NCBI GenBank assembly: GCA_965276825.1
Contig: OZ255630.1
Location: forward strand, 3,658,001-3,722,000
DNA length: 64,000 nt
Origin: G965276765 sp965276825
Lineage (GTDB): Bacteria; Actinomycetota; Acidimicrobiia; Acidimicrobiales; Palsa-688
Direction: 5' to 3'
Of this stretch, positions 33,170 through 41,425 are shown piece after piece; the first letter of the stretch is position 1, and every line of letters starts with the position of its first letter. Position numbers and translations under genes: made by a program. A model generated the notes under the pieces. That model saw only the letters and a list, made by a program, of their open reading frames with translations. It was not told the origin of the DNA and searched no databases.

Positions 33170-34152
33170 GTTGACTTTGGTTGTGAGGGCCGCTCCATCC
33201 TGGGCGGTCGCGAAAGTCTGTGTGCGGAGCGTCCGGCGGTGGTGTGGGGCGGGGGAAGATGGAGAGGAGTTGGAGGTCGGCGGGGTCGGAGATGTCGACG
33301 ACGGACACGTGGTCGGCGCCGTGAAACCATGGGGGGACGGTGCCTTTGGCCTCGACGACGCCCTCGGAGTTGAGGTAGGCGACGCCGCGTCCGGGGTGGA
33401 GGACGACGCTGTGGACGCCGAACTCCATCCGGAATGGCGGACTGAACGACAGTTCGCTGATCAGTTGTGGGTGGGCGACGTCGCTGATGTCGAGGACGAT
33501 CAAACCGGCCGAACCGTAGGGCAGGTAGGCCAGGTGGCCGGCGGTGACCGCGGGACCGTGCAGCGAGATGCCTGGTTTGGCCGGCTGCTCGCCGGCGGCG
33601 GCATGCTGGGCCCGGGACCCACCACCGGCCGACCTCCACGGGGTGGGCGGGGTCGGCGATGTCGACGATGACGTAAATGTTGCCGGAATAGCCGGCCATG
33701 TTGGCGGTCAGGTGGACGTAGCGCCCGCCCGGGTAGCCGTTGCGGTGGGTGCCGGTGCCGCCGGTGCGGAACTGGCCGAGGCGGCGGGGCGCGGCCGGAT
33801 CTTCGAGTGACCAGATGATGACGCCTTCGTCGTGGGGTCGGGTGAGGTCGCCGCCGAAGCCGGGGATGTGGCGTTCGAGGGCGGTGACCATGATGTCGTC
33901 GCACAGGTCGACCTGCAGGGTGGCGGTGTTGTCCGGTCCTGGCAGGAAGGCGACGACGTTCGGTGCTGTCGGGTCGGTGACGTCGAGGACGGTCCAGCCG
34001 GAGTCCCAGAAGTGGGCCACGTACAGCCACCACCGGCCTTGCGCCTCTCGGATGGCCATCTTGAAGCCGGGGCGCCCGTCGAGGTCCCTGTACCCGACGG
34101 GGTGCACGCCTTGCGCCGACCAGCCTCCGGGGATCGTCGTCGGGGGTGGCAT
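33170..34152 (-). pseudogene. LVIVD-repeat beta-propeller protein, frameshifted and 3'-truncated
   Basis: Repeated LVIVD-type blades are seen: SGWTVLDVTDPTAPNVV, GVIIWSLEDPAAPRRLG, IYVIVDIADPAHPVEV, LIVLDISDVAHPQLIS and VSVVDISDPADLQLLS. The frame changes near 33615, where an extra C in GGGCCCAG splits the protein. Family-like sequence stops after GWSGPHNQSQL at about 33170, exactly where the flavoprotein remnant from the other strand stops. The frame then runs on into antisense of that remnant until 32946, giving a chimeric tail. Function unknown; such proteins are often extracytoplasmic propellers. Confidence 0.78.
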
Positions 34153-34213
34153 CGTCTAGTCCTGTCTTCTTTCTCGTTGTGTCGGAGGATAAATGTTGCG
34201 TGTCGCCTTGCCG

Positions 34214-34722
34214 CTACCCGAGCGGGGTCTCGAAGTGTTTCCTGGCGGCCGCCATGGTCCGGCCGAACGCAACGTGGACCAGCGGTCGCGTGATGGCCAG
34301 GAGGTGTTGGGCGCCTCGAACGGTTTCGATGGCGACGGTCCACTCCAGAAGGGTTCTCCGCCCGGGCGGCCGGTCAGGTCGTAGTTCTCGGCGAAGGCTT
34401 CCAGTCCGGGTCGGTTGGCTTGTTCGGCGTAGAAGCTGTAGCCGTAGCCTGGATCCCAGCGGAAGAACCGCTCTCTGAGGGTGACCGAGCGGAGGGGCAG
34501 GGTCACGTCCCGGGTGGTGCCGACGCCGAAGGGGCGCGGGCTGGTCCAGCGCAGGTGCAGGCCGAGGCCCGGGCCCATCGGCCATCCGGCCAGACTCTCG
34601 TCGGATGCGAGGGACTCCCACACGCGCTCCGACCGGCCAGCCAGCTCGACGCCGAAGGCGTGGACGTCCGGGGCCGTTTGGAAGATGGACTGATCGGTGG
34701 GACGGAGCTCGTGCCAGGCCAT
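34214..34722 (-). pseudogene. SRPBCC-type polyketide-cyclase-like protein, frameshifted
   Basis: The N-terminal two thirds (HELRPTDQSIFQTAPDVHAF, VWESLASDESLAGWP, VTLPLRSVTLRERFFRWDPG) look like a SRPBCC/START-fold protein. A shift near 34350 moves the frame to LLEWTVAIETVRGAQHLLAI and HVAFGRTMAAARKHFETPLG, ending at 34214. Without correction the frame runs to 34156 with unrelated residues. It is five bases after the quinone-oxidoreductase-like gene, so it was the last gene of that operon. Confidence 0.72.
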
Positions 34723-34727
34723 GGTGG

Positions 34728-35651
34728 TCAGGGGATGAGGCCGAGCTTCCCGCCCGGATGTCCTGTTTGGAGGATGTCGAGGGCTCGGCGGGCTTCGGTG
34801 AGCGGCAACGTTTGGGCTATCGGCACGGTCAGGTGGCCTTCGGTGGCCATGTCGATCAGCCGTCGCCGCTGGCTGTTGCGGTAGGCGAGGCTGGCTGGTT
34901 CCATCCCGTTGAGGTGACGGAAGCCGAGCTGGGCGGCGCGCTCGGCGTTGGCGATGGTCATGATCCGGTTACGGTTGGCGACCAGTTCGATGGAGACGTC
35001 GATGGCTTCGTCGGTGCCGACGCAGTCCAAAGCGACGTCGATGCCATCGGGGGCCGCGGCGCTCACCCGTCCGAGCAGGCCGGGCCCGTAGGTGACGGGT
35101 TGGGCGCCGAAACGGCGGACCAGGTCGAAGTTGCCTTCGCTGCTGGTGGCGACGACCTTGACTAGGAGCGGGGCGAGTTGTTGGAGGAGGCTGACGCCGG
35201 TGGCGGAACTGGCCCCATGGACGAGCACCGTTTCGCCTGGGTGGATGTCGGTGACGGCGAGCATCTCGGCTGCGGTGGCACCGACCAGCAACAGGTTGGC
35301 GGCCTGCGGGAACTCCAGCGTCACCGGCATCGCCAGCACGTTCTCGGCCGGGACGATCAGATCGGTGGCGTACGCTCCGAGGACCGGGTAGGCGATGACG
35401 CTGTCACCCACAGCGACCTTGCCCTGGGTTTCGGGCCCGACGGCGGTGACGACACCGGCGGCTTCGAACCCGAGCAGCATCGGGGCCTGGCGGGGCCAGG
35501 TCCGATGCATGCTCTTCCAGTCGGTCGGGTTGACCCCGACGGCTCGCACCGAAACGAGGACCTGTCCGGGGCCCGGCGTGGGTGTCGGCACCTCCCGGAC
35601 GGTGACGGCGTCGATGTCGCCGTGGACGGGGGCGACCATCTCGGTGGTCAA
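34728..35651 (-). CDS. NADPH:quinone oxidoreductase-like (zinc-less MDR) enzyme
   Basis: Medium-chain dehydrogenase/reductase of 307 aa without the catalytic-zinc ligands. GroES-like start REVPTPTPGPGQVLVSVRAV, GVNPTDWKSMHR, and Rossmann nucleotide site VLVHGASSATGVSLLQQLAP. C-terminal LPLTEARRALDILQTGHPGG is typical of quinone reductases. TTG 35651 overlaps the upstream stop (TTGA) and has GAGGAG before it; ATG 35639 is an alternative. It shares an operon with a carboxymuconolactone-decarboxylase-family protein and a tautomerase, which suggests handling of reactive carbonyl or aromatic compounds. Confidence 0.9.
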   Translation of the reverse strand: MTTEMVAPVHGDIDAVTVREVPTPTPGPGQVLVSVRAVGVNPTDWKSMHRTWPRQAPMLLGFEAAGVVTAVGPETQGKVAVGDSVIAYPVLGAYATDLIVPAENVLAMPVTLEFPQAANLLLVGATAAEMLAVTDIHPGETVLVHGASSATGVSLLQQLAPLLVKVVATSSEGNFDLVRRFGAQPVTYGPGLLGRVSAAAPDGIDVALDCVGTDEAIDVSIELVANRNRIMTIANAERAAQLGFRHLNGMEPASLAYRNSQRRRLIDMATEGHLTVPIAQTLPLTEARRALDILQTGHPGGKLGLIP

Positions 35652-36343
35652 CGCTCCTCGTTCCGGGTCGAGGCAACACCGGTGTCGCCGGCCGGGCGGC
35701 CGGGGACCGGCACCTCGAAGCAGACCAGGATCGAGGAGATCGTCTGGTACTGGCCGACGAGGGTGAGGATGGCGATGAGCCCGGCCTCACCGAACGCTGA
35801 GACGGCTTCGCGGTAGAGCGCGTCGGGGACGTGGTGGTCGCTGAGCAGGTGGCGGGTGAGGCGATGGGCGACATCCGCGTCATGGCTGAGACCCGACACG
35901 GACTTCTGGTCGACGATGGCCTCGACGGCTTCTTCGGGTAGACCGACGATGCGGGCGGCGGAGCGGTGAGCGTCGATCTCGTAGTCAGCCGACCATGCCG
36001 CCCCAACGGTGAGGATCACCGCCTGGCGCACATCCGCAGCCAGACCCGACGCGGCGATGCTGCCGGTCCAGGCTCCCATGCCCATGGCGATCGCCGGCAC
36101 CCGGAGCAGGGCGTTGAACGGTCCGACGAAACGTCCGTCGTCGAGCCGGGCCGTGAAGCCGTGCTCTGCTGCCTCGGGCACGACGATCTGGGTGAGGACG
36201 CCGTACACTTGACGCTGGGCGTCGTCGAGACCGTCGGGGGCCAGCAGCGCCAGCCTCCCGCCCAGGCCGTCGGCGGGTGGGGGTGGGACAGCCTGCTCCC
36301 CTCCGTCGTGGTTGGTTGGCTTGGTCACGGTCGGCGTGCTCAA
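35648..36343 (-). CDS. Carboxymuconolactone decarboxylase-family (AhpD-like) protein
   Basis: All-helical protein of 231 aa in the AhpD-like superfamily. The family core is FNALLRVPAIAMGMGAWTGS and the active-site-region stretch WSADYEIDAHRSAARIVGL. The CxxC of true AhpD is absent, so peroxidase activity is unlikely and a decarboxylase-like or unknown role fits better. ATG overlaps the tautomerase stop (ATGA) and its own stop overlaps the next start, so all three are tightly coupled. Confidence 0.88.
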   Translation of the reverse strand: MSTPTVTKPTNHDGGEQAVPPPPADGLGGRLALLAPDGLDDAQRQVYGVLTQIVVPEAAEHGFTARLDDGRFVGPFNALLRVPAIAMGMGAWTGSIAASGLAADVRQAVILTVGAAWSADYEIDAHRSAARIVGLPEEAVEAIVDQKSVSGLSHDADVAHRLTRHLLSDHHVPDALYREAVSAFGEAGLIAILTLVGQYQTISSILVCFEVPVPGRPAGDTGVASTRNEER

Positions 36344-36765
36344 CTGACGGTCGGGACCTTGTCGGCCGCCATCCGCTCATCGAAGCCGGTGGACGCGTCG
36401 AGCACCCGACCGTCCGCCCACCAGTTCGCCGACGCCGACTCCACCACGTTGATGTAGATATCGCGGCGCTCCAGGGCGGTGTGTTCGACCAGGTCGGCGA
36501 CCAGGACCACGTACAGCTCCCGGAGCTGCTCGATGGGGCGGCCGCCGAAGTAAAGCTGGACGAACACTGCCTCGGCCCGGCGCTCCAGACCGAACGCCAC
36601 CGGCGCCGTGATCAAGTTGTCGGCTTCCAATTCGTGGAAGATGTGATAGCGGTCGTCGTCGGGGATCCCCAGAACCTGGATCAGCGAGCGGTGGATCGAA
36701 TCGGAAATCGCAAGACGATGCTCGGGGGTCGACCCCTTTCGCAGGTAAACCTTAGACATCGGCAT
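36340..36765 (-). CDS. Tautomerase-superfamily protein
   Basis: Protein of 141 aa with a tautomerase fold. The start MPMSKVYLRKGSTPEHR places Pro directly after Met, the catalytic N-terminal Pro of the superfamily, which supports ATG 36765. Further family blocks are IHRSLIQVLGIPDDDRYHIF and RRAEAVFVQLYFGGRP. It is longer than 4-oxalocrotonate tautomerase and may be an internally duplicated form. It is the first gene of a minus-strand operon divergent from a LysR regulator, so it is probably controlled by it. Confidence 0.88.
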   Translation of the reverse strand: MPMSKVYLRKGSTPEHRLAISDSIHRSLIQVLGIPDDDRYHIFHELEADNLITAPVAFGLERRAEAVFVQLYFGGRPIEQLRELYVVLVADLVEHTALERRDIYINVVESASANWWADGRVLDASTGFDERMAADKVPTVS

Positions 36766-36936
36766 GGTGTGCTCCTCACATCTGGTGGCCGGCGTGGCGT
36801 CGACCCGAACCGACCGTATGCCAGCCCGAACTATGCGTCGAGCGACGATCCGGAATGCCCCCCATTCCCAAACCGCATCGCTCGGCGGCCACGTTCCGCC
36901 GATGCTCTCCGAGGCGCAAGGTGCTAGGCCGACGGC

Positions 36937-37839
36937 ATGGAACCTTCGCTGGTCGGCCTACGAGTACTACGGGAGGTAGCCGAGCGGGGATCGTTGACGG
37001 CCGCTGCCGCACCCCTCGGCTACACACAGTCGGCCGTCTCACGCCAGATCGCCACCCTGGAGAAGGCCGCAGGCGCCCAGCTGTTCGAGCGTCGCCCCGG
37101 CGGTGTTCGCCTCACCCCGGAAGGCCGGACCCTGCTGCGTCACGCCGTGGTCGCCCTCGACGAACTCGACGCCGCAGCCCGCGAACTGCAAGGCCGAGCG
37201 GCCGAGGGCGGCGCAGCCAGCCTCGGGTACTTCATCAGTGCCGGCGCAGTCCTCGTGCCGCGCTCGGTTGCCGCCCTGCGCCGCAAGAACCCCGACATCG
37301 AGGTGACCACCCGTGAAGGCACAACCCCCTCGCTCGTCCGAGCACTACGAGCCCGCACCATCGACCTTGCCTTGCTGTCGGCGCGGATCCCCTACCGGCC
37401 CCCCGACGATCTGGACCCCCCGCTCCAGCTGGAAGCTCTCGCCGAGGCCAAGCTGCTGTTGGCCGTCCCCGCCGACGACGGGCTCGGGAAACGCAAGACG
37501 GTCCACATCGACGAGCTCGCCGATCAGCGCTGGATCGCCAGCACGTCGCGCGCCGACGAACCCTTACTCGGTGTCTGGCCAGGAATGGCAGGCCGGCCCC
37601 GACTCGTCCACAGCGCACGGGACTGGCTGAGCAAACTCAACCTGGTCGCCACCGGCTGCGGTGTCACCACCGTGCCAGCCCTACTCGCCCCGTCCATCCC
37701 CGAAGGTGTCCGACTCATCGGGGTCGAAGGCGGCCCCGACGAACGCCGACGCCTCATCCTCGCCCGCCTCCCCGAACCGGCCGCGCTCCCAGTCACCGAA
37801 CTCGCCGCGATCCTCCGTCAAGAAGCGAAAGGACTGTGA
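36937..37839 (+). CDS. LysR-family transcriptional regulator
   Basis: Regulator of 300 aa. N-terminal winged HTH LREVAERGSLTAAAAPLGYT with SAVSRQIATLEKAAGAQLFE, then a LysR substrate-binding domain (VTTREGTTPSLVRALRARTI, DLALLSARIP). It is divergent from the tautomerase/CMD/oxidoreductase operon across a 171-bp gap, the classic LysR arrangement, so it likely activates that operon in response to its substrate. No clear T-N11-A palindrome was picked out. Confidence 0.93.
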   Translation: MEPSLVGLRVLREVAERGSLTAAAAPLGYTQSAVSRQIATLEKAAGAQLFERRPGGVRLTPEGRTLLRHAVVALDELDAAARELQGRAAEGGAASLGYFISAGAVLVPRSVAALRRKNPDIEVTTREGTTPSLVRALRARTIDLALLSARIPYRPPDDLDPPLQLEALAEAKLLLAVPADDGLGKRKTVHIDELADQRWIASTSRADEPLLGVWPGMAGRPRLVHSARDWLSKLNLVATGCGVTTVPALLAPSIPEGVRLIGVEGGPDERRRLILARLPEPAALPVTELAAILRQEAKGL

Positions 37840-37902
37840 CCAATGAGCCCTGACACCGCCGGGGTTCCGTCGGGCCAGATCCAGGTCCCACCGGGCTAAG
37901 CG

Positions 37903-38565
37903 CTACCGCGGCTGGAAGGGCCGACCAGGACCGAGCGGCCGGCTACGCGTCGACTGGGGTTGATACCCGTAGGTGGAACGGCGTAGACCAGCGATGAGGA
38001 TGCTGACCAGTCGGCGTGCGTCGTAGTGGCGGTGGGTGCCGGCGCTGGCGCCGGCGCAGAGGCTGGCGACGCCCCGCATGAGCTCATGGGGGTCCTGGTC
38101 GGCGCGGATCTCGCCGGTGCTCGCCGCGGCGTGAAGGAGTTGGGCGCATACGGGGACGATGCGTTCGAGGAAGTAGGCGTGCAGCGGGTCGAAGCAGGGG
38201 TCGTCGGACTGCAGCACTGCGGCCAGTCCGCGCTTGGTGACGAGGAAGTCCACGAACAGCTCGAACCAGCGCTGGAGCGCGCCATGGGCATCTGCGCTGC
38301 TGGCCAGAAGGGCCGGGCCGGCGTCGGTCAGCGCTTCGACTTGGTGGCCGTAGACGGCCAGGATGAGATCCGCGCGAGTTGGGAAGTGACGGTAGATGGT
38401 GGCTGTTCCGACGCCGGCCTGGGTGGCGATGTCGCGGATCGGCGCCTCGACGCTCGACCGCACGAAAACCGCGGCAGCGGCGTCGAGCAGGGCGGCCTCA
38501 TTGCGTCGGGCGTCTGCCCGTTTGGGCCGCGTGGCGGTTGCTTCTGCCCTGTCGCCGACGGTCAC
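37903..38565 (-). CDS. TetR-family transcriptional repressor
   Basis: Repressor of 220 aa. N-terminal HTH: RRNEAALLDAAAAVFVRSSV, then IRDIATQAGVGTATIYRHFP and TRADLILAVYGHQ. The C-terminal helical ligand domain resembles the SCO4850-like group (AVLQSDDPCFDPLHAYF). GTG 38565 is chosen with AAGGGG eight bases upstream; GTG 38586 is possible. It is divergent from the alpha/beta hydrolase gene, whose promoter contains two GGGAC-type dyads, so it most likely represses that gene and itself. Confidence 0.9.
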   Translation of the reverse strand: MTVGDRAEATATRPKRADARRNEAALLDAAAAVFVRSSVEAPIRDIATQAGVGTATIYRHFPTRADLILAVYGHQVEALTDAGPALLASSADAHGALQRWFELFVDFLVTKRGLAAVLQSDDPCFDPLHAYFLERIVPVCAQLLHAAASTGEIRADQDPHELMRGVASLCAGASAGTHRHYDARRLVSILIAGLRRSTYGYQPQSTRSRPLGPGRPFQPR

Positions 38566-38589
38566 GACCTCTGCCCCTTCGTTCACTGG

Positions 38590-38634
38590 TTGACAAACGG
38601 GACGTTGTCCCATATAGTATGCGGGACAACGTAC
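38590..38634 (+). promoter_or_regulatory. Strong promoter with TetR-type operators upstream of the esterase
   Basis: TTGACA (38590-38595), a 17-base spacer and TATAGT (38613-38618) form a near-consensus promoter. The palindrome GGGAC-GTT-GTCCC (38599-38611) lies inside the spacer. A second related dyad GGGAC-AAC-GTACC (38623-38635) begins 24 bases later, near the expected transcription start. Repressor binding at either would block RNA polymerase. Confidence 0.75.
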
Positions 38635-38676
38635 CTCTTACCGGTCGGGAGCGTACCACTCCAGGAGGACCCTTTT

Positions 38677-39699
38677 ATGACTCAGTCAGCGGCGACATCC
38701 ACCCAAACACAGGGCGCTGCGCCCAGCGCCAAGACGACCCACCGGATGCCGGAGTCCTACCGTCCCGTCGTGATGCCCAGGGTCGTCGACCCGGGTGCGG
38801 CCGCGCTCGTCGTTTCGCTCAAGCCGCTCGTGCTCGACGCGCCGGGGCGTGGCGAGGACCTGCACATGCGGGTGTCGGCGCCGGTCACCGGCCGCGATCT
38901 GCCGGTCATCCTCTTCTCCCACGGCTTCGGCTCCTCGTTGGAGGGCTACGGCCCACTGACCGACTATTGGGCCGCCCATGGCTTCGTGGTCGTTCAGCCC
39001 ACCCATCTGGACTCCCGGATGGTCAGCCTTTCTCCCGAGGATCCCCGCACCCCCGACATTTGGTGCTTCCGGGTGCAGGACCTCACGCGCATCCTGGACC
39101 AGCTCGACCTGGTGGAAGCGGCCGTGCCGGGCCTTGCTGGGCGCCTTGATCGCGGCCGGATCGCAGTGGTCGGCCATTCCTTCGGCGGCCAGTCGGCGGC
39201 CAGCCTCCTCGGACTGCGCGTGCTGGACTCGGACGGGAGACTGGGGGCGGACCTGTCTGACGCCCGGGTGAAGGCGGGCGTGTTGCTGGCCACGGCCGGC
39301 ACGGGCGGCGCTGACCTGACGCCGTTCGCGGCCGAGCACTTCCCCTTCATGAATCCCAGCTTCAGCGACCTGAGCACGCCCACGTTCGTGATCGCCGGCG
39401 ATCGCGACGATCTCCCGATGACCGTCCGCGGCGCGGACTGGTGTGCCGACCCATACTTCCTGAGCCCCGGCGCGGAAAGCCTGCTGACGCTGTTCGGCGC
39501 GGAACACCTGCTCGGTGGGATCTCCGGCTACGAGGTCGCAGAGACGACCGATGAGAACCCCGCCCGGGTCGCCCTCATCCAGCAGCTCACTTGGGCCTAT
39601 CTGCGGCACGCGCTCGGCGTCGAAGACGACAGCTGGACGGCCGGGCTGAAGGCTTTGGCCGCCGACCCCGACCCGCTCGGCCGAATCGAGTCCAGATGA
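38677..39699 (+). CDS. Alpha/beta hydrolase (chlorophyllase/PAF-acetylhydrolase-like esterase)
   Basis: Serine hydrolase of 340 aa. Oxyanion-region ILFSHGFGSSLEGYGPLTDY, nucleophile elbow VVGHSFGGQSAASLLGL, Asp region STPTFVIAGDRDDL and a late His in FGAEHLLGG give a full Ser-Asp-His triad. Substrate unknown. ATG 38677 is preceded by CAGGAGGA. Expression is probably controlled by the divergent TetR protein. Its stop overlaps the start of a broken amidohydrolase gene (ATGA). Confidence 0.88.
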   Translation: MTQSAATSTQTQGAAPSAKTTHRMPESYRPVVMPRVVDPGAAALVVSLKPLVLDAPGRGEDLHMRVSAPVTGRDLPVILFSHGFGSSLEGYGPLTDYWAAHGFVVVQPTHLDSRMVSLSPEDPRTPDIWCFRVQDLTRILDQLDLVEAAVPGLAGRLDRGRIAVVGHSFGGQSAASLLGLRVLDSDGRLGADLSDARVKAGVLLATAGTGGADLTPFAAEHFPFMNPSFSDLSTPTFVIAGDRDDLPMTVRGADWCADPYFLSPGAESLLTLFGAEHLLGGISGYEVAETTDENPARVALIQQLTWAYLRHALGVEDDSWTAGLKALAADPDPLGRIESR

Positions 39700-40187
39700 C
39701 AGCCTCAGCCCGGCGCCGCACCGACACCCCGGACGCGGACGCGATGAGCGCACCGTCAAAGGACCCGAGGATGGTGGGCGTGGAGGAGCACGCCTGGACC
39801 GCCGAGCTCAGAGACGCCCTGGTCGAAGACGGCACGGACGACACGGCGTGCACGATCGCCGGCGCCTTCCCCGACGCTGACGAGCAGCTTCTCGACGTCG
39901 GCGACCGACGGCTGGAGCGGATGGACGCCGACGACTTCCTCGCCGTCGCGGCGGTGCAGGAGTTCGAGCGCTGCCTCACCCAGCTCTGGATGGCCAGGGC
40001 GATGCTGTTCCCGAGGACCGGCGAGCGCTACCTCGACCACGACACGTTCCGAGCGATCCTCGAGGTCGCCGCCACCCACGAGGTGCCGAGCTACATCCAT
40101 CCGCAGTTCCCGCCACAGGCGCCCCGCGCGGCCGAGTCGAGAAGGTCCCTGTCGAGCAGGGCGGCTTCGGGGATCTCAGCGTCGTGA
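39696..40187 (+). pseudogene. Amidohydrolase (resorcylate-decarboxylase-like), internally deleted and truncated
   Basis: The start coupled to the esterase leads to MVGVEEHAWTAELRDALV, the family metal-binding N-terminus (E-E-H-x-W). After LERMDAD it jumps to FERCLTQLWMARAMLFPRTG, GERYLDHDTFRAILEVAA and VPSYIHPQFPPQAP, skipping a middle segment, and then ends in unrelated residues. An internal in-frame deletion plus loss of the 3' half explain this. A small functional protein is unlikely. Confidence 0.65.
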
Positions 40188-40222
40188 AGCGTGATGACGT
40201 CGTCGGTGGTCAGGTAGCGCAC
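40131..40222 (-). pseudogene. Doc (death-on-curing) toxin N-terminal fragment
   Basis: The minus strand reads VRYLTTDDVITLHD and PEAALLDRDLLDSAA, resembling the first 30 or so residues of Doc/Fic-type toxins, and then runs directly into antisense of the truncated amidohydrolase. No antitoxin is recognisable upstream. The junction of two truncated genes indicates a deletion or recombination scar. The match is short. Confidence 0.4.
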
Positions 40223-40225
40223 GAT

Positions 40226-40545
40226 GGCGGCTAAAGGTCCTCGAGCTTGTCGAGGGTGGTGCGGTAGCGCCGCTGGGTGTCGGCCAGCCGCCGTGGAAGT
40301 CGTGTCTGGTGAGGGGTCCGGCCTCGCCAGTTCGTGGAGATGATCGAGAAGAGCCGGTGTTCGATGCGATTCCAGGTGCCGGGAGGGGAGTGGCAAGACG
40401 GAGCGGGCCAGCTGGTACGCCCAGATGGTCTGCAGCCACCTGCTGGCCTCAGCCCGAGAAGCATTCGCGGTCACCCCCTGACTGACCAGCGTCCGAGTGG
40501 CAGCGGTGCGCCTCGCTCGGAGCGACGCATTATTGCACCATGAGT
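40226..40545. other. Gene-free scar between the Doc fragment and the lactonase-like gene
   Basis: About 320 bases without a supported gene. A minus-strand frame (RRLADTQRRYRTTLDKLEDL and further LARSVLPLPSRHLESHR) is protein-like but unrecognised and may be another remnant. Confidence 0.45.
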
Positions 40546-41424
40546 CTACAGCGCTACTGAATTCGCCACGTCGCGGCCAGAGAAGCGCCAGCGCTCTCCG
40601 ACATGCAGGGTGACGAATCCGAGCTCCGCCTCAGTGGCAGCACTGATGAAGCGACCGAGCGCATCGTCATCGACATTCATTGCGAACATGTCATAGTGCA
40701 GAGGTACCAGCCACGGCTTCCCGACTGCGATCGCGAGCTCGACCGCCTCCTCGGCAGTGGTGTTTCCGGCGAAGCCCAGCCTCTTGCGTTCCGGCGAGCG
40801 ACCGTTGATCGGCACCAGGAGCACGTCCGGCTGCAACTCTCGAAGGGCTGCTCGGGTGCGCAGGGTGTCGACGCTGTCTCCGAGGTGGGCGACCGTGACA
40901 CGCCCATCGCTGACCGCGTATCCCTGGTACGGGTGGCCGGTGTCAGGCCGTTCGTCGAAGTCCTCGTGGGCCACGGCGAAGGCGGTGATGGTCAGAGCCT
41001 TTTCCCTGTACATCTCGCCGTCCAGCGTGCGCCGTAGCCGCCCGGGCCTCCAGCCGAGCGCTTCGAGTGTCCCCGCTGCCGACTTGGGAGCGACGGCGAC
41101 GGCGGCGGGGAGCTGGCGGCCCAGGGTGCGCATGGTCGGGATGTCAAGGTGGTCCAAGTGGTCATGGGAACAGACCACGACGTCCCCGAAGGTGATCTCT
41201 GCCGGGTCCAGTGGCGAGCGCGTCAGGCGACGATGGTCGAGCGGATCGGCGAAGACAGCTTCGATGTGATTGCTGAGGTACAAGTCGAACAGGACGGTCG
41301 AGCTCGGGAACCTGCAAACGACGCCGCTCTGGCCGAGCCTCCAGATGTCGATCGAGCCGGGCGGGGTGCTCCCAGACTCGATGTCGGCCACCAGGTTCGG
41401 ACCCCACTGTGACGGCTCGATCAT
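40546..41424 (-). CDS. MBL-fold hydrolase (UlaG/lactonase-like)
   Basis: Metallo-beta-lactamase-fold enzyme of 292 aa. The metal motif HxHxDH is present (SHDHLDHLD), with further metal ligands likely in AHLGDSVDTLRT and the His of LVPLHYDMFAMN. The closest relatives by pattern are UlaG-type sugar-lactone hydrolases. ATG 41424 directly follows the RraA-like stop (TGAGATG), so they are co-translated. In the context of a LacI regulator and a sugar-acid operon, hydrolysis of a sugar lactone is a reasonable inference. Confidence 0.85.
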   Translation of the reverse strand: MIEPSQWGPNLVADIESGSTPPGSIDIWRLGQSGVVCRFPSSTVLFDLYLSNHIEAVFADPLDHRRLTRSPLDPAEITFGDVVVCSHDHLDHLDIPTMRTLGRQLPAAVAVAPKSAAGTLEALGWRPGRLRRTLDGEMYREKALTITAFAVAHEDFDERPDTGHPYQGYAVSDGRVTVAHLGDSVDTLRTRAALRELQPDVLLVPINGRSPERKRLGFAGNTTAEEAVELAIAVGKPWLVPLHYDMFAMNVDDDALGRFISAATEAELGFVTLHVGERWRFSGRDVANSVAL

Positions 41425-41425
41425 C

